From Prevotella sp. P3-122 (GTDB taxonomy: Bacteria > Bacteroidota > Bacteroidia > Bacteroidales > Bacteroidaceae): DNA of 64,000 bases. How positions within the stretch are numbered: the stretch's first letter is position 1; every line of letters begins with the position of its first letter. The notes beneath the pieces are model-generated. The model worked only from the letters and a program-made list of their open reading frames with translations. It searched no databases and was not told the DNA's origin. A program made the translations under genes and the position numbers. Of the stretch, positions 35,101-44,195 are shown piece after piece. The stretch spans positions 1-64,000 of the forward strand of contig NZ_NPJH01000025.1 of the NCBI RefSeq assembly GCF_002251365.1, written 5' to 3'.

Positions 35101-36789
35101 TTACTCTTTAGTAGCTTCAAATTCGTCAAGCTCGGCCGGCTTCATAAGTATCGAGACTATGCGGAAGTCTCGGGTATATGCAGCCATCTTTGCCTTGTCG
35201 AAGACTCCGAAGTCGGTTGTGATCTTGAGGTTGGGATATACTGTGTTCCCCAAGCCTGCATATGCAACAGGAAATGTGAACGTTCCTACGGCAAGGGTAT
35301 CGACACGCGTAGGGTCGTTGACAACCTTCTGGTTGAGCTTCTGTGTTGCGAGCTTACCCTTGGCATCGCAATAGCTCAGTGAGAAGTCGAGCATGTTTGG
35401 CTTCTGGAACTTGTTGCCATTGTCATCCTCACCATAGTCCTGGCTCGGCGCGAGAACTATATATATATTATAGGTGGTGGAGAGCACGTTCCTCAGCTTG
35501 ACGTCGAGTTGCGGCTTACCATAGTTGCTCAGAGGAGCTACCCACAGATATCCCAACGAAGTAATACCTGGATATTCAGGTACATATTTAACAGAATCGA
35601 AATCAGCCTGATCGATATATAGGTAGCTGTTGGAACCAGTCCACGTGCGGCTGTTCATAGGCGACTGGGGCAAGGAGAAGCACCAAGACTCCCATGGGCG
35701 GAAGGCCAGCGAGTCGACAATGCAGAAAGTTCCATTGCTCATGGTCTCACGGTCGATAACCCTTGACATAACCTCCTGTGGATTGGTAATAAACCCATAA
35801 GTCGTGGACAACAAGGTATCGTAAGGCTCCACAGCATCGTCGACAAGCCAGTTGTTGTAATAGTTGTTGTTGTTGTATACCAAGTCACTAACCAAGTATA
35901 ACCTTGTCAGAGAGTCCTTGGTGTATGCCGCGTCAACAGTCACGGACACTGTAGGAACTTTATCCGTAGCTGTAGCCTCGTCAATGTTCTGTGCCACGGT
36001 GGTGTTGATGAAGTTAAAGGACTTGCTGATTTTGTCATATTGCGCCTGCCAAGCCTCATTGGTAGGTACAAGCATGGTATACGTACTATCCTCCTTGTCA
36101 AGCTTGGCATCAAGCATTTTGAGCAGAGAGTTGGAGGTAATCATCACCGAGTCAATGTAGGTCTGCTTACCATTGATGGTTGGGCCAAGCACGCTGTTCT
36201 TGGTGTCGAGAACGCTTGTCTCATAACGCTTGAAATATGCCGATACAGAGTCGATACCTTCATAAGTGAGGAGATACTCGTAGATATTGGGATAGAAGCG
36301 TGCAGCACCATCGAGCAAGTGCATTATACCATTGGAGTTTGGAATATTGAGCTGTTTGAGTGCCTGCCCCGCATAAGTGTACTGTCCATCGCCCTCGAAG
36401 ACAAACGACTTGCGGTTGAGGGCATGGATGCGCTCGTCTACCGGGCCGGAGATGCCATGGTTGTATTCAGCGATATGGCTCTTCACAAACTGGTAGAGCA
36501 CCGTTGCCGAGTCGGCAGACATAAGCGAGGAAGCGTCATAGGTACCGTTTACCGGTGCCCATACAGTATAGAAGTGTGGCTGACTCAGCTCATCGTCAAA
36601 GCCTGCCTTCTTGACAAGGGTGGCAAAGTCGGACAGCTGGTCGTTCTGTGAGATATTGTCCCACAGCGTTCTCTCGGCTTGCTGAACGTCACTCACCGGA
36701 GTGTCGTTGTAGTCGGAGAAGTCGGAGCATGACGTTACTGCAAGCATTGTTGCGGCGGTCATAAGTCCTTTATATGATAATTTGTTCAT
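35101..36789 (-). CDS. FAS1 (fasciclin)-domain lipoprotein
   Basis: This 562-residue predicted surface lipoprotein has a lipobox AVTSC at about residue 21 and two fasciclin-type regions. One contains FYTVWAPVNGTYDAS and NGIMHLLDGAARFYPN; the other contains YTMLVPTNEAWQAQYD. The remaining C-terminal half looks like a beta-sandwich. FAS1 proteins of this type are found beside SusCD pairs in Bacteroidota and are presumed glycan- or matrix-binding surface accessories; the ligand is unknown. It sits between another FAS1 gene and SusC. A structured 108-base gap precedes it, which may divide the operon into two modules. Confidence 0.85.
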   Translation of the reverse strand: MNKLSYKGLMTAATMLAVTSCSDFSDYNDTPVSDVQQAERTLWDNISQNDQLSDFATLVKKAGFDDELSQPHFYTVWAPVNGTYDASSLMSADSATVLYQFVKSHIAEYNHGISGPVDERIHALNRKSFVFEGDGQYTYAGQALKQLNIPNSNGIMHLLDGAARFYPNIYEYLLTYEGIDSVSAYFKRYETSVLDTKNSVLGPTINGKQTYIDSVMITSNSLLKMLDAKLDKEDSTYTMLVPTNEAWQAQYDKISKSFNFINTTVAQNIDEATATDKVPTVSVTVDAAYTKDSLTRLYLVSDLVYNNNNYYNNWLVDDAVEPYDTLLSTTYGFITNPQEVMSRVIDRETMSNGTFCIVDSLAFRPWESWCFSLPQSPMNSRTWTGSNSYLYIDQADFDSVKYVPEYPGITSLGYLWVAPLSNYGKPQLDVKLRNVLSTTYNIYIVLAPSQDYGEDDNGNKFQKPNMLDFSLSYCDAKGKLATQKLNQKVVNDPTRVDTLAVGTFTFPVAYAGLGNTVYPNLKITTDFGVFDKAKMAAYTRDFRIVSILMKPAELDEFEATKE

Positions 36790-36836
36790 AATATTGTCTG
36801 TTTCAGAGTTTTATTTCTATGTGTGCTGTTTGCGTG

Positions 36837-36885
36837 ATGAGGGCAACAGCCATGGCCTGTTGTTTGGGTCAGGCCGCTCCCTCAT
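36837..36885 (-). other. Nested hairpin between two FAS1 genes
   Basis: An outer stem ATGAGGG/CCCTCAT (36837-36843 with 36879-36885) encloses an inner stem CAACAG/CTGTTG (36844-36849 with 36857-36862). It lies in the largest internal gap of the seven-gene operon. It could be an attenuator or an RNA-processing site that sets different levels for the two SusCD modules; this is an inference. Confidence 0.4.
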
Positions 36886-36897
36886 ATATGGCTGTCA

Positions 36898-38985
36898 TCA
36901 GAACCAGTCCTCGGAGTACATGGTATTGTCGACAACGTTCATTGGAACAAACTCTACGAAGTCGAGCTGCCACTTCAGGTCAGAGTCATCGTTGATAACG
37001 TTCTTGAACCTGAACCAGAACTCATCGCTCTGCTTGACGTTGACAACGCCGAGCACCCTACGCAGGGTTACGACACCATCACCACGGCAGTTCTTGGTCG
37101 TCTTGGTATCACCATCATCGCCCGGGTGTCCGCAGAAGCTGTACGGGCCACGCATGTATCCACGGTTCTTCATGGCCTCATCGGAGGCTACGCCCATGTC
37201 GTCCTCCTCATAGAATGCTGTCCAGCCGATACGTGGGTCACTTTCCTGTATGCGGACATCAAGAGGAATACTCAAGGCCGTCATCTCCTGCACGTTCTTG
37301 CTGGTACCCCAGTAGAACTGCATCATACCGCCGTGACCCATAGGAGAGTAGAACAGGCGGAACTCGTAGAGTCCTGACGGAACAGGAGGCAACTTTATGG
37401 CCAGGTCGTACTGTCCCCATCCCTGGAAGGCATCAGCCTGGTAAGCGCGGTAGTCACCCTTGACGTTGTATCTCAGCTTTGTCTGCTCGCCATTGTAGCA
37501 GATGACGTTGTCGAAATAGTCTACGGGGAAAGCCAGACGCGCGCCACTGTTGCCACCGTTCATTGCCGACACCTCGCTCATGAGCATATACCGGAAGCCG
37601 TTGTTGATGAACTCCGGAAGGAATGTAGTGGCCTCGAAGCGCAGACGCTCATTGAGTACTCCGTCCGGCACCTGCTCATTATATACGAGCATACCCTTGA
37701 TAGGATGGATGTAACCATTGTATGCCGTGATATCAAGACGTTCAATCTCGATACCTGGATTTACGAGCGTATGGTTGGTACCGCGGGTGCCCACCTCGTT
37801 GGTGAGGGTATTGAATGTCTGGTAGCGGTTGATGTAGAGAGTATTGCCAGGCTGAGGCTCCCATATCTTGAGCAATGTGTGGGGCAGCATGGTCTCATAG
37901 TAGTCGTATGGGTCAGCTCCGTTGACATAGTTCCACTTGCTGGTTCCCAATGGCACACCACTCTTTTTCTCGAATACCAGCTGGTCCTGAGCCATAGAGG
38001 CGTAGAGTATGTGGTAAGCCACGAACATGTTCAGGGCATTCCAGCGGTTTGTATAGTCGTTGCCCGTGCTCACGGTGTGTCCCTTCTCACGGATGTAGTC
38101 ATACCATGCAGCGGCACCACCATAAACTTTATTTGCATAGTTCACGAGGTCCTCGAAACTGTTGATGCCGTTGGCACGCATCACCTCATCACTCTCGGCA
38201 AAGATGGTATATCCAATCTTGCACTCTGTTGGACAATAAAGCTCACTTCCGTTAGTGTCGGTGATGTCTGCAGGTTTGTCAAACTTCGTTGTTCGTGTAC
38301 CGTCGGAGAGTGTGCGGTACTTCATCGACTCCTTAATAGAGTCAACGAGCCCAGTCTTCCTGAGCGCCTCGTTGAAGATGGTGTAGCCCTCAAGACGGTC
38401 GAAGGTGTCGCCCAACAGACGGGAAGAGCGTGGCACTACCCTATTGAGCTTGTGTACCAGACCGTTGGTCACCTCATTGTCCTCACTTATAATGGTTGAG
38501 ACATTGTTGAGTACCGTACGACCAAGTGAGTCAACTTTCGAGGATATTGGTCTGCCGAGCATTGTGGTGATAGTGGCACCACTACCGCCCATCTCTATGA
38601 TGCTGTAGAGACCATTGGTGAGATGGTAGCGCGCGATGTCATTGCACAAGCTGTCGTTAAGTCCCTCGAGCGAGTTGGCTGTCATACCGTTGTGTGGTAT
38701 GGAGGCCTCCGGGTCATTGTAGAGACTGTCTATATACAGTGCCACACCCTCGTTTGAAGGCGCATAGCAGGTATACTGCCCGTAAGAGGCCATCATACGG
38801 TCGAGACCCACGCGTGTCAGAATATAGTTGAACGATGTCAAGTCGCTGTCTTTCTGAATGAACGTCTCTATGGTCTCGCCTGTAAAGGTGTACAGGTTGG
38901 ACTCGTCCGGCTCCTTGTTGCAGGCACCCAGAGCAACCATGATGGCCAACATGCCTAAGCAGGCTTTGAAAAATTTCTTGTTCAT
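36898..38985 (-). CDS. FAS1 (fasciclin)-domain lipoprotein with C-terminal beta-rich domain
   Basis: This 695-residue lipoprotein starts at 38985 with a clear signal (MNKKFFKACLGMLAIMVALG) and lipobox ALGAC followed by NKEPDE, an acidic tail typical of surface-exported lipoproteins. The N-terminal FAS1 region includes YTCYAPSNEGVALYIDSL and GLVHKLNRVVPRS. A second FAS1-like block contains YTIFAESDEVMRANG. The C-terminal 180 residues (GQYDLAIKLPPVPSGLYEFR onward) look like a jelly-roll module that may bind sugar. The frame is open to 39033, overlapping SusD, but that form lacks a signal. It is 19 bases after SusD. Confidence 0.85.
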   Translation of the reverse strand: MNKKFFKACLGMLAIMVALGACNKEPDESNLYTFTGETIETFIQKDSDLTSFNYILTRVGLDRMMASYGQYTCYAPSNEGVALYIDSLYNDPEASIPHNGMTANSLEGLNDSLCNDIARYHLTNGLYSIIEMGGSGATITTMLGRPISSKVDSLGRTVLNNVSTIISEDNEVTNGLVHKLNRVVPRSSRLLGDTFDRLEGYTIFNEALRKTGLVDSIKESMKYRTLSDGTRTTKFDKPADITDTNGSELYCPTECKIGYTIFAESDEVMRANGINSFEDLVNYANKVYGGAAAWYDYIREKGHTVSTGNDYTNRWNALNMFVAYHILYASMAQDQLVFEKKSGVPLGTSKWNYVNGADPYDYYETMLPHTLLKIWEPQPGNTLYINRYQTFNTLTNEVGTRGTNHTLVNPGIEIERLDITAYNGYIHPIKGMLVYNEQVPDGVLNERLRFEATTFLPEFINNGFRYMLMSEVSAMNGGNSGARLAFPVDYFDNVICYNGEQTKLRYNVKGDYRAYQADAFQGWGQYDLAIKLPPVPSGLYEFRLFYSPMGHGGMMQFYWGTSKNVQEMTALSIPLDVRIQESDPRIGWTAFYEEDDMGVASDEAMKNRGYMRGPYSFCGHPGDDGDTKTTKNCRGDGVVTLRRVLGVVNVKQSDEFWFRFKNVINDDSDLKWQLDFVEFVPMNVVDNTMYSEDWF

Positions 38986-39004
38986 ATTTGGTTGTCCTCC
39001 TTTA

Positions 39005-40732
39005 TTAATAGTTCTTCTCATATTCAGAATCACTCCTGTATGCGGGATTCTGATGCAGGTTATAGTTTACATCGATGTCGCTCTGGTTGACAGGCATATA
39101 CAGATAAGGCTCCGTGCGCATCTTTGATGCTGCTGCGGCAGCACCTGAAGTGTATTTTCTCGTCACGAGGTTCAGGAATGTAGCATCGTTGCGTGTAAAC
39201 TCCTTACCTTCTTCCTGCTGCTGGTAAAGGGTCTTGCCGTATTCTATACCCTCTACATGACGGAAATTGTAGCGCATGAGGTCGTACCAGCGCTTGCCCT
39301 CGAAGCACAGCTCGCGCAGACGCTCTGTCATGACGAGCGGCTCCAAGTCAACACGCGTCTTGTAGTAGTTGAACTTCAGTGAGTCGCTGGCAAGGTTGCC
39401 AGAATAGAGCGAGCGGTTATTGACAGCCTGCACAAGGTTGAAAGCCTGACGCAGACGTATGTCATCATCATCCACTGCAAGCTGTACCTGTGCCTCAGCC
39501 TTCATAAGCATCACGTCGGTAAGACGGTAGAAGATGTAGTTCTGGGCGAAGCGGTCGTACTGGCGAGATTCGTCGCGCCGCTTCATGCCTGCTGCACCAA
39601 CAGGGTTGTTGACAGTCAGTGCTGTGAGTGACACCATCTTGCGTATGTCATATGCCTCAAGGTTGGTGTTTGGTTCGAAGACATTGTTGATAAAGCGGTA
39701 GTCACCCGTCTGAGTATACACAGGCTGTCCCGTTCCGACGGTACCGAAGATTGACGCAGCCCTGACATAGCCTGATGGCGAATTGTTCTTGGCGTACTTG
39801 AAATACATCTGGCAAAGGGCAGAATTGGAATTAGAGTTTCCATTGTACTGCAGCTCGAAGATGCTCTCCTCGGCGTTCTGGTCAATATAGAGTTCCTCGA
39901 AAGCCTCACGGCCATCGGCAAGGGGATATTCATTAACCTGTATCTCACCGCGGTCAGGAGTATGCTGAGCCTGCTTCGACGCAATCACCTTGTCGCAGTA
40001 GTCTACGCACTTCTGGTAATAGTTTGCATCGTGGTGAACAGAGCCAAGCCAGAGATATATGTCTGCCAGAATAGCGTTTACGGCATCGCGGTTAATCCAT
40101 CCCACCCTGCGCCAGTCGGTGAAGGCAGACGGGTCGAGTGCGATAGTCTCAGCTTCTTCAAGGTCTTTGATACACAACTGAAGCACAGAGTCGGGGGCAA
40201 GCTGCGGAATGTTCATCTCCTGGCTGCTCGTCATATACGACTTGGCCGAATATGGTACATCGCGGAAGTTGCGCACAAGATAGAAGTAGCACAACGCTCT
40301 CAGTGCGAGCATCTGCGAGCGGTCGGTGAGGTAGTCGCCCTCGGTATATGACGGGTCAATCTCCATAACCTCCGGTGCCTTGTCGAGAACGATGTTGCAG
40401 TTGTTGATAACCTTATACAGACATCCCCATGTAGCAAAAGTGTTGGTGGTCTGTATGTTCACGGCATCAATCTCGGTGAGTGCGTTAACTGTAGCGTTGG
40501 CATCAATACTCACCATTTTCAGCTCGTCGGAGCGGAAGTCACCCCAAACGATAAGGCGGTTGATGACATCGGCAGAGAGCATGGACTGGTAAGCGCCGTT
40601 GACCATCTGTGCAACCTCGTCTTTAGTCTTCCAGAAGTCCTCGTCCACAGTCTTGTCATCGGGAAGCAGCACGGTGTCTACGCACGACACCATGGCGAGG
40701 CTTGCCAATATGATTGAAATATACTTTTTCAT
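39005..40732 (-). CDS. SusD/RagB glycan-binding lipoprotein
   Basis: This 575-residue SusD homolog has a signal peptide with lipobox AMVSC. N-terminal helices follow (DEDFWKTKDEVAQMVNGAYQSM, a typical SusD opening), then ALRALCYFYLVRNFRDVPY and the C-terminal RELCFEGKRWYDLMRYNFRH signature. It is the partner of the 1135-residue SusC encoded 34 bases upstream. It is distinct from the 609-residue SusD at the operon end, so the operon carries two non-identical pairs. Confidence 0.95.
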   Translation of the reverse strand: MKKYISIILASLAMVSCVDTVLLPDDKTVDEDFWKTKDEVAQMVNGAYQSMLSADVINRLIVWGDFRSDELKMVSIDANATVNALTEIDAVNIQTTNTFATWGCLYKVINNCNIVLDKAPEVMEIDPSYTEGDYLTDRSQMLALRALCYFYLVRNFRDVPYSAKSYMTSSQEMNIPQLAPDSVLQLCIKDLEEAETIALDPSAFTDWRRVGWINRDAVNAILADIYLWLGSVHHDANYYQKCVDYCDKVIASKQAQHTPDRGEIQVNEYPLADGREAFEELYIDQNAEESIFELQYNGNSNSNSALCQMYFKYAKNNSPSGYVRAASIFGTVGTGQPVYTQTGDYRFINNVFEPNTNLEAYDIRKMVSLTALTVNNPVGAAGMKRRDESRQYDRFAQNYIFYRLTDVMLMKAEAQVQLAVDDDDIRLRQAFNLVQAVNNRSLYSGNLASDSLKFNYYKTRVDLEPLVMTERLRELCFEGKRWYDLMRYNFRHVEGIEYGKTLYQQQEEGKEFTRNDATFLNLVTRKYTSGAAAAASKMRTEPYLYMPVNQSDIDVNYNLHQNPAYRSDSEYEKNY

Positions 40733-40766
40733 ATCTTAGTATGTTTGCTATATATATAATAAGGTG

Positions 40767-43700
40767 TTAGAAGCCTACGTTCAGAGTAACGGTGAACGAC
40801 TTGGCCCTTGGAGTCTGAGAGTCATCGACAGCAACGCCCCATCCCTGTACAGATACCTCAGGGTCGGTGCCGCTGTACTTGGTCCAGCAGTAGAGGTTGT
40901 TGACGCTCAGGTACATCTGAAGCTGGTTGAGTCCAAGGCTCTTTATCATCTTCTTGTCGAAGTTGTAGGCAAGCTGCAGGTTGTTGAAGCGTACAAACGA
41001 GCCGTTCTCCACGAAGCGGTCAGAAGCCTGATAGTTGTAGCCGGCATTGTACATGGCTCTTGGGATAGGAGTCACGTCACCATCCTTGCGCCAGCGGTAG
41101 TTAACGGTAGCGCACTGGTTGTATGGGGTGAACATGTTCTCAAGGTTCATGCGGGCAAGGTTTACGACCTTGTTGCCGAAGCGGTATGCGAAACGGGTCT
41201 TCAGGCTCCACTTGCCATACTTGAAGGTGAAGTTGAAACCTCCCTGCACCTTTGGCAATGAGTTGCCAAGGTATACGATGTCGAGCGCATTGATCTGTCC
41301 GTCGTTGTTGATGTCCTCATATATGGCATCACCACCACGGAAGACGTATGTCTGACTGCCGTTGCTGTAGTTGTAGACAAGATGCTGAGGGTGTCCCTGG
41401 CTGGTCATGAGCACCTTGCCGTCTGATCCGAGCACGACGGGGAATGTCTTGCCCTCGGCAAGCTGTGAGTTTATCCATGCCTCATATTCTGTTGCTGACA
41501 GTCCGTGCTCCTTCTGGTAGTTCTCCAGATAGTCGTAGCCATACTGGTATACGCCCTTATATCTGAAGCCATAGATGGAACCGAGTGCGTTACCCACCTG
41601 TATACGGTTGGTATATCCTGTCGAGCTCTTGCTGGCCGGACGTGTTGTTGCACTCCACTCAGTATTGATGGCATCAAGAACCCTCTGGTCCATCTCCTTG
41701 ATCTCGTTGAAGTTCTGCGCCACGTTCAGGCTGGCGTCAAACGAGAACTTGCCAATCTGCAGAATCTTCTTGCCGGAGATGTTAAGCTCCCATCCCTGGT
41801 TGTTCATCTTGCCGACGTTAGCATAGGAGAGGGTGCCGTAACCGGTAGTTGAGGGTATCTTCACATTTGTCATAAGCAGGTCCTGGGTATCCTTGTTATA
41901 CCAGTCGAAATCTACCTCTACGCGGTCGTTGAAGAAACCGAGGTTGAAACCAAGGTTTACGGATGTGGTCTTCTCCCAGCGCAGGTCGTCAAGTTTCAGA
42001 CCATCAATGGTAGCAATGGTGAACAGGTTGTTGCCGTTACCGTATGAGCCGCCATTGGTATTGTAGGTAGAGTAGAACAGATAGTCGGCATTCGGAGCCT
42101 TACCGTTGATACCCCAGCTGGCTCGCAGGGCGAGCATAGAGAGGAACTTGTCACGCAAAGGCTTCATGAACGACTCGTCGATGACGTTGTAACGTGCAGC
42201 CACTCCAGGGAAATACGCCCACTTGTTCTTTGGGCCGAACTTAGAGTCACCATCAGCACGCAGCGAGAAGTCGAGAATATAACGCTCCTTGTAGGAGATA
42301 TGGCCATTGTAGAGCCAGTACTGCGAGTTGGAACGGCTGTTGCCACTGCTCATGTCTTTCAACGCACCCGGTGTAGTCGGCGAATCGATACCGTCAGGCA
42401 GCGAGTATTCCTCAATATACTGATTGTTGCTCTTCGATGTTGTCATCTCGTAGCGGAAAAGCATCGTAGAGAACCAGTCTTTGTTGCGGAAAGCCGGAGT
42501 AAACGTCATCTCCGCACGCGCGCTCATCTGGAAACGGTTGTTCTCGGTGTTGGTCGCCTTGTTGTATGACGTGTCAGTCCACTTGTTTGTGGTGAGCGAT
42601 GCCGGATAGTATGTAGGCAGAGAGTGGGCATAGATATCGAAGTCCACACGTCCCGTGAAAGTCAGGCGCGACTTGTCAGCGTCAATGCCCAACAGCTCAT
42701 ACTTGAGCGTGAAGTTAGGCGTGATACGGTAGGTCTGGTCTTTCTTCCAAGCCTGCTCCGCAATGGCGATAGGGTTGCCGAGGTCTCTGATTTTAGAAAG
42801 CTCTGACGATGAATAGTTGCCGGTATATGGCGACTGGCCCGAAGGAGCGACAGGGTTCATCAGATAGAACTCATTAGTATCGCTACCGTCAGCATTCTGT
42901 CTGTAGATGCTCATGTTTGGAGCCAGCTTCTGGGCGATACCCAACAGTCCGGAGTAGTTCTGGTTGTTGTTGGTATATGTAAGCGCGAAGTTGGTAGAGA
43001 ACTTGATGCGGTCGCTCACATTGTAGTCAAGCACCAGACGGGTAGAGAAACGGTCAAGGGTCTGCTTGATGATAGAACCAGTCTGATGGTCGTAGCCAGC
43101 AGAGATACGGAACTGAGCCTTCTGTCCACCACCCGTGAGGTTGACGTTGTATGAGTGCATCTGTCCAAACTGCTTCACAGCCTTCACCCAGTCGGTGTTG
43201 TTGTTCCAGTTCTCATACTCGCTCCAGCTCTGGTCGTAGTTCAGCTCAGCAATATTGGTAGTGGCATTTGATGCCTGCTTGGGGTTGTAGAACTCCTCCT
43301 TCATAAGCATGGTATAGTCGTCACCATTGAGGAGTTTATAACCGTCTGGCTGCCATGTGCCTGTGAACTTGTACGAGAAGTTGACACGTGTCTTGCCCCT
43401 GGCACCACGCTTGGTGGTAATCTGGATAACACCATTCGAGCCCTTGGAGCCCCATACTGCTGTAGCGGCGGCATCCTTGAGCACCTGTATGCTGGCAATA
43501 TCCTCGACGTTCACCGACAACAGCGAGGCATACTGCTCCTCGTTGGCATTGGAGAAGTCGAAGGTCTCGTCGGGATTGTCGAAGATACGGTCATCGACAA
43601 CGATAAGTGGCTGTGCGTCGCCGTTGATGGTGGTGACACCACGCAGACGCATGGTGGTACCAGAGCCGAGGTTACCGGAATTAGACACGATGTCGAGACC

Positions 43701-44174
43701 GGCAATCTCACCCTGCAACGCCTCGTCGGCACTGGTGAAAGCCATACCCTCGACGCTGCTCATGTCGAAAGTCTGCTGGGCTACGGACACCTCTCTCTTA
43801 GGGATGAACAGACCGCCCGAGCCCATACGCGTACCTTTTACTACTACTTCCTGTATGGTGTGGCTGTCCGACTCAAGGACGATGTCGAATACTTCCTTGT
43901 CGCCGACGGTGATGGTCTTTGTCTTGTCACCGACAAACGATATTCGCAACTTGTTCTTGGGGCTTTTCACCTCCATGGAGAAGTTGCCGTTGAAATCGGT
44001 CTGTGCAGCAGAGACAATACGGTTGTTGGCATCAATCTCAGTGATATTTGCCATCATAACCGGACCCATGGCGTCGCTGACAGTACCTGATATACGCTTG
44101 CTCTGCGCCATCATCGTGAGAGAGGCGGCGCACAGACAGGCTGTAAGCAATAATTTCTTGTTAGACATAATCAT
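40767..44174 (-). CDS. SusC/RagA TonB-dependent outer-membrane transporter
   Basis: This is a 1135-residue SusC-type transporter. The signal peptide ends near SLTMMAQ. A carboxypeptidase-regulatory-like domain (SGTVSDAMGPVMMANITEID) follows, then IQEVVVKGTRMGSGG (TonB-box-like region). The plug has GTTMRLRGVTTINGDAQPL, DDRIF and IQVLKDAAATAVWGSKGSNGVIQITTKRG. The barrel ends with FTVTLNVGF. A second Met two codons in is an alternative start. It lies 21 bases after the 939-residue FAS1 gene. Divergence from the other SusC in the operon suggests import of different oligosaccharides. Confidence 0.95.
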   Translation of the reverse strand: MIMSNKKLLLTACLCAASLTMMAQSKRISGTVSDAMGPVMMANITEIDANNRIVSAAQTDFNGNFSMEVKSPKNKLRISFVGDKTKTITVGDKEVFDIVLESDSHTIQEVVVKGTRMGSGGLFIPKREVSVAQQTFDMSSVEGMAFTSADEALQGEIAGLDIVSNSGNLGSGTTMRLRGVTTINGDAQPLIVVDDRIFDNPDETFDFSNANEEQYASLLSVNVEDIASIQVLKDAAATAVWGSKGSNGVIQITTKRGARGKTRVNFSYKFTGTWQPDGYKLLNGDDYTMLMKEEFYNPKQASNATTNIAELNYDQSWSEYENWNNNTDWVKAVKQFGQMHSYNVNLTGGGQKAQFRISAGYDHQTGSIIKQTLDRFSTRLVLDYNVSDRIKFSTNFALTYTNNNQNYSGLLGIAQKLAPNMSIYRQNADGSDTNEFYLMNPVAPSGQSPYTGNYSSSELSKIRDLGNPIAIAEQAWKKDQTYRITPNFTLKYELLGIDADKSRLTFTGRVDFDIYAHSLPTYYPASLTTNKWTDTSYNKATNTENNRFQMSARAEMTFTPAFRNKDWFSTMLFRYEMTTSKSNNQYIEEYSLPDGIDSPTTPGALKDMSSGNSRSNSQYWLYNGHISYKERYILDFSLRADGDSKFGPKNKWAYFPGVAARYNVIDESFMKPLRDKFLSMLALRASWGINGKAPNADYLFYSTYNTNGGSYGNGNNLFTIATIDGLKLDDLRWEKTTSVNLGFNLGFFNDRVEVDFDWYNKDTQDLLMTNVKIPSTTGYGTLSYANVGKMNNQGWELNISGKKILQIGKFSFDASLNVAQNFNEIKEMDQRVLDAINTEWSATTRPASKSSTGYTNRIQVGNALGSIYGFRYKGVYQYGYDYLENYQKEHGLSATEYEAWINSQLAEGKTFPVVLGSDGKVLMTSQGHPQHLVYNYSNGSQTYVFRGGDAIYEDINNDGQINALDIVYLGNSLPKVQGGFNFTFKYGKWSLKTRFAYRFGNKVVNLARMNLENMFTPYNQCATVNYRWRKDGDVTPIPRAMYNAGYNYQASDRFVENGSFVRFNNLQLAYNFDKKMIKSLGLNQLQMYLSVNNLYCWTKYSGTDPEVSVQGWGVAVDDSQTPRAKSFTVTLNVGF

Positions 44175-44195
44175 TAGTCTTTAGTGTTTGTTTGA

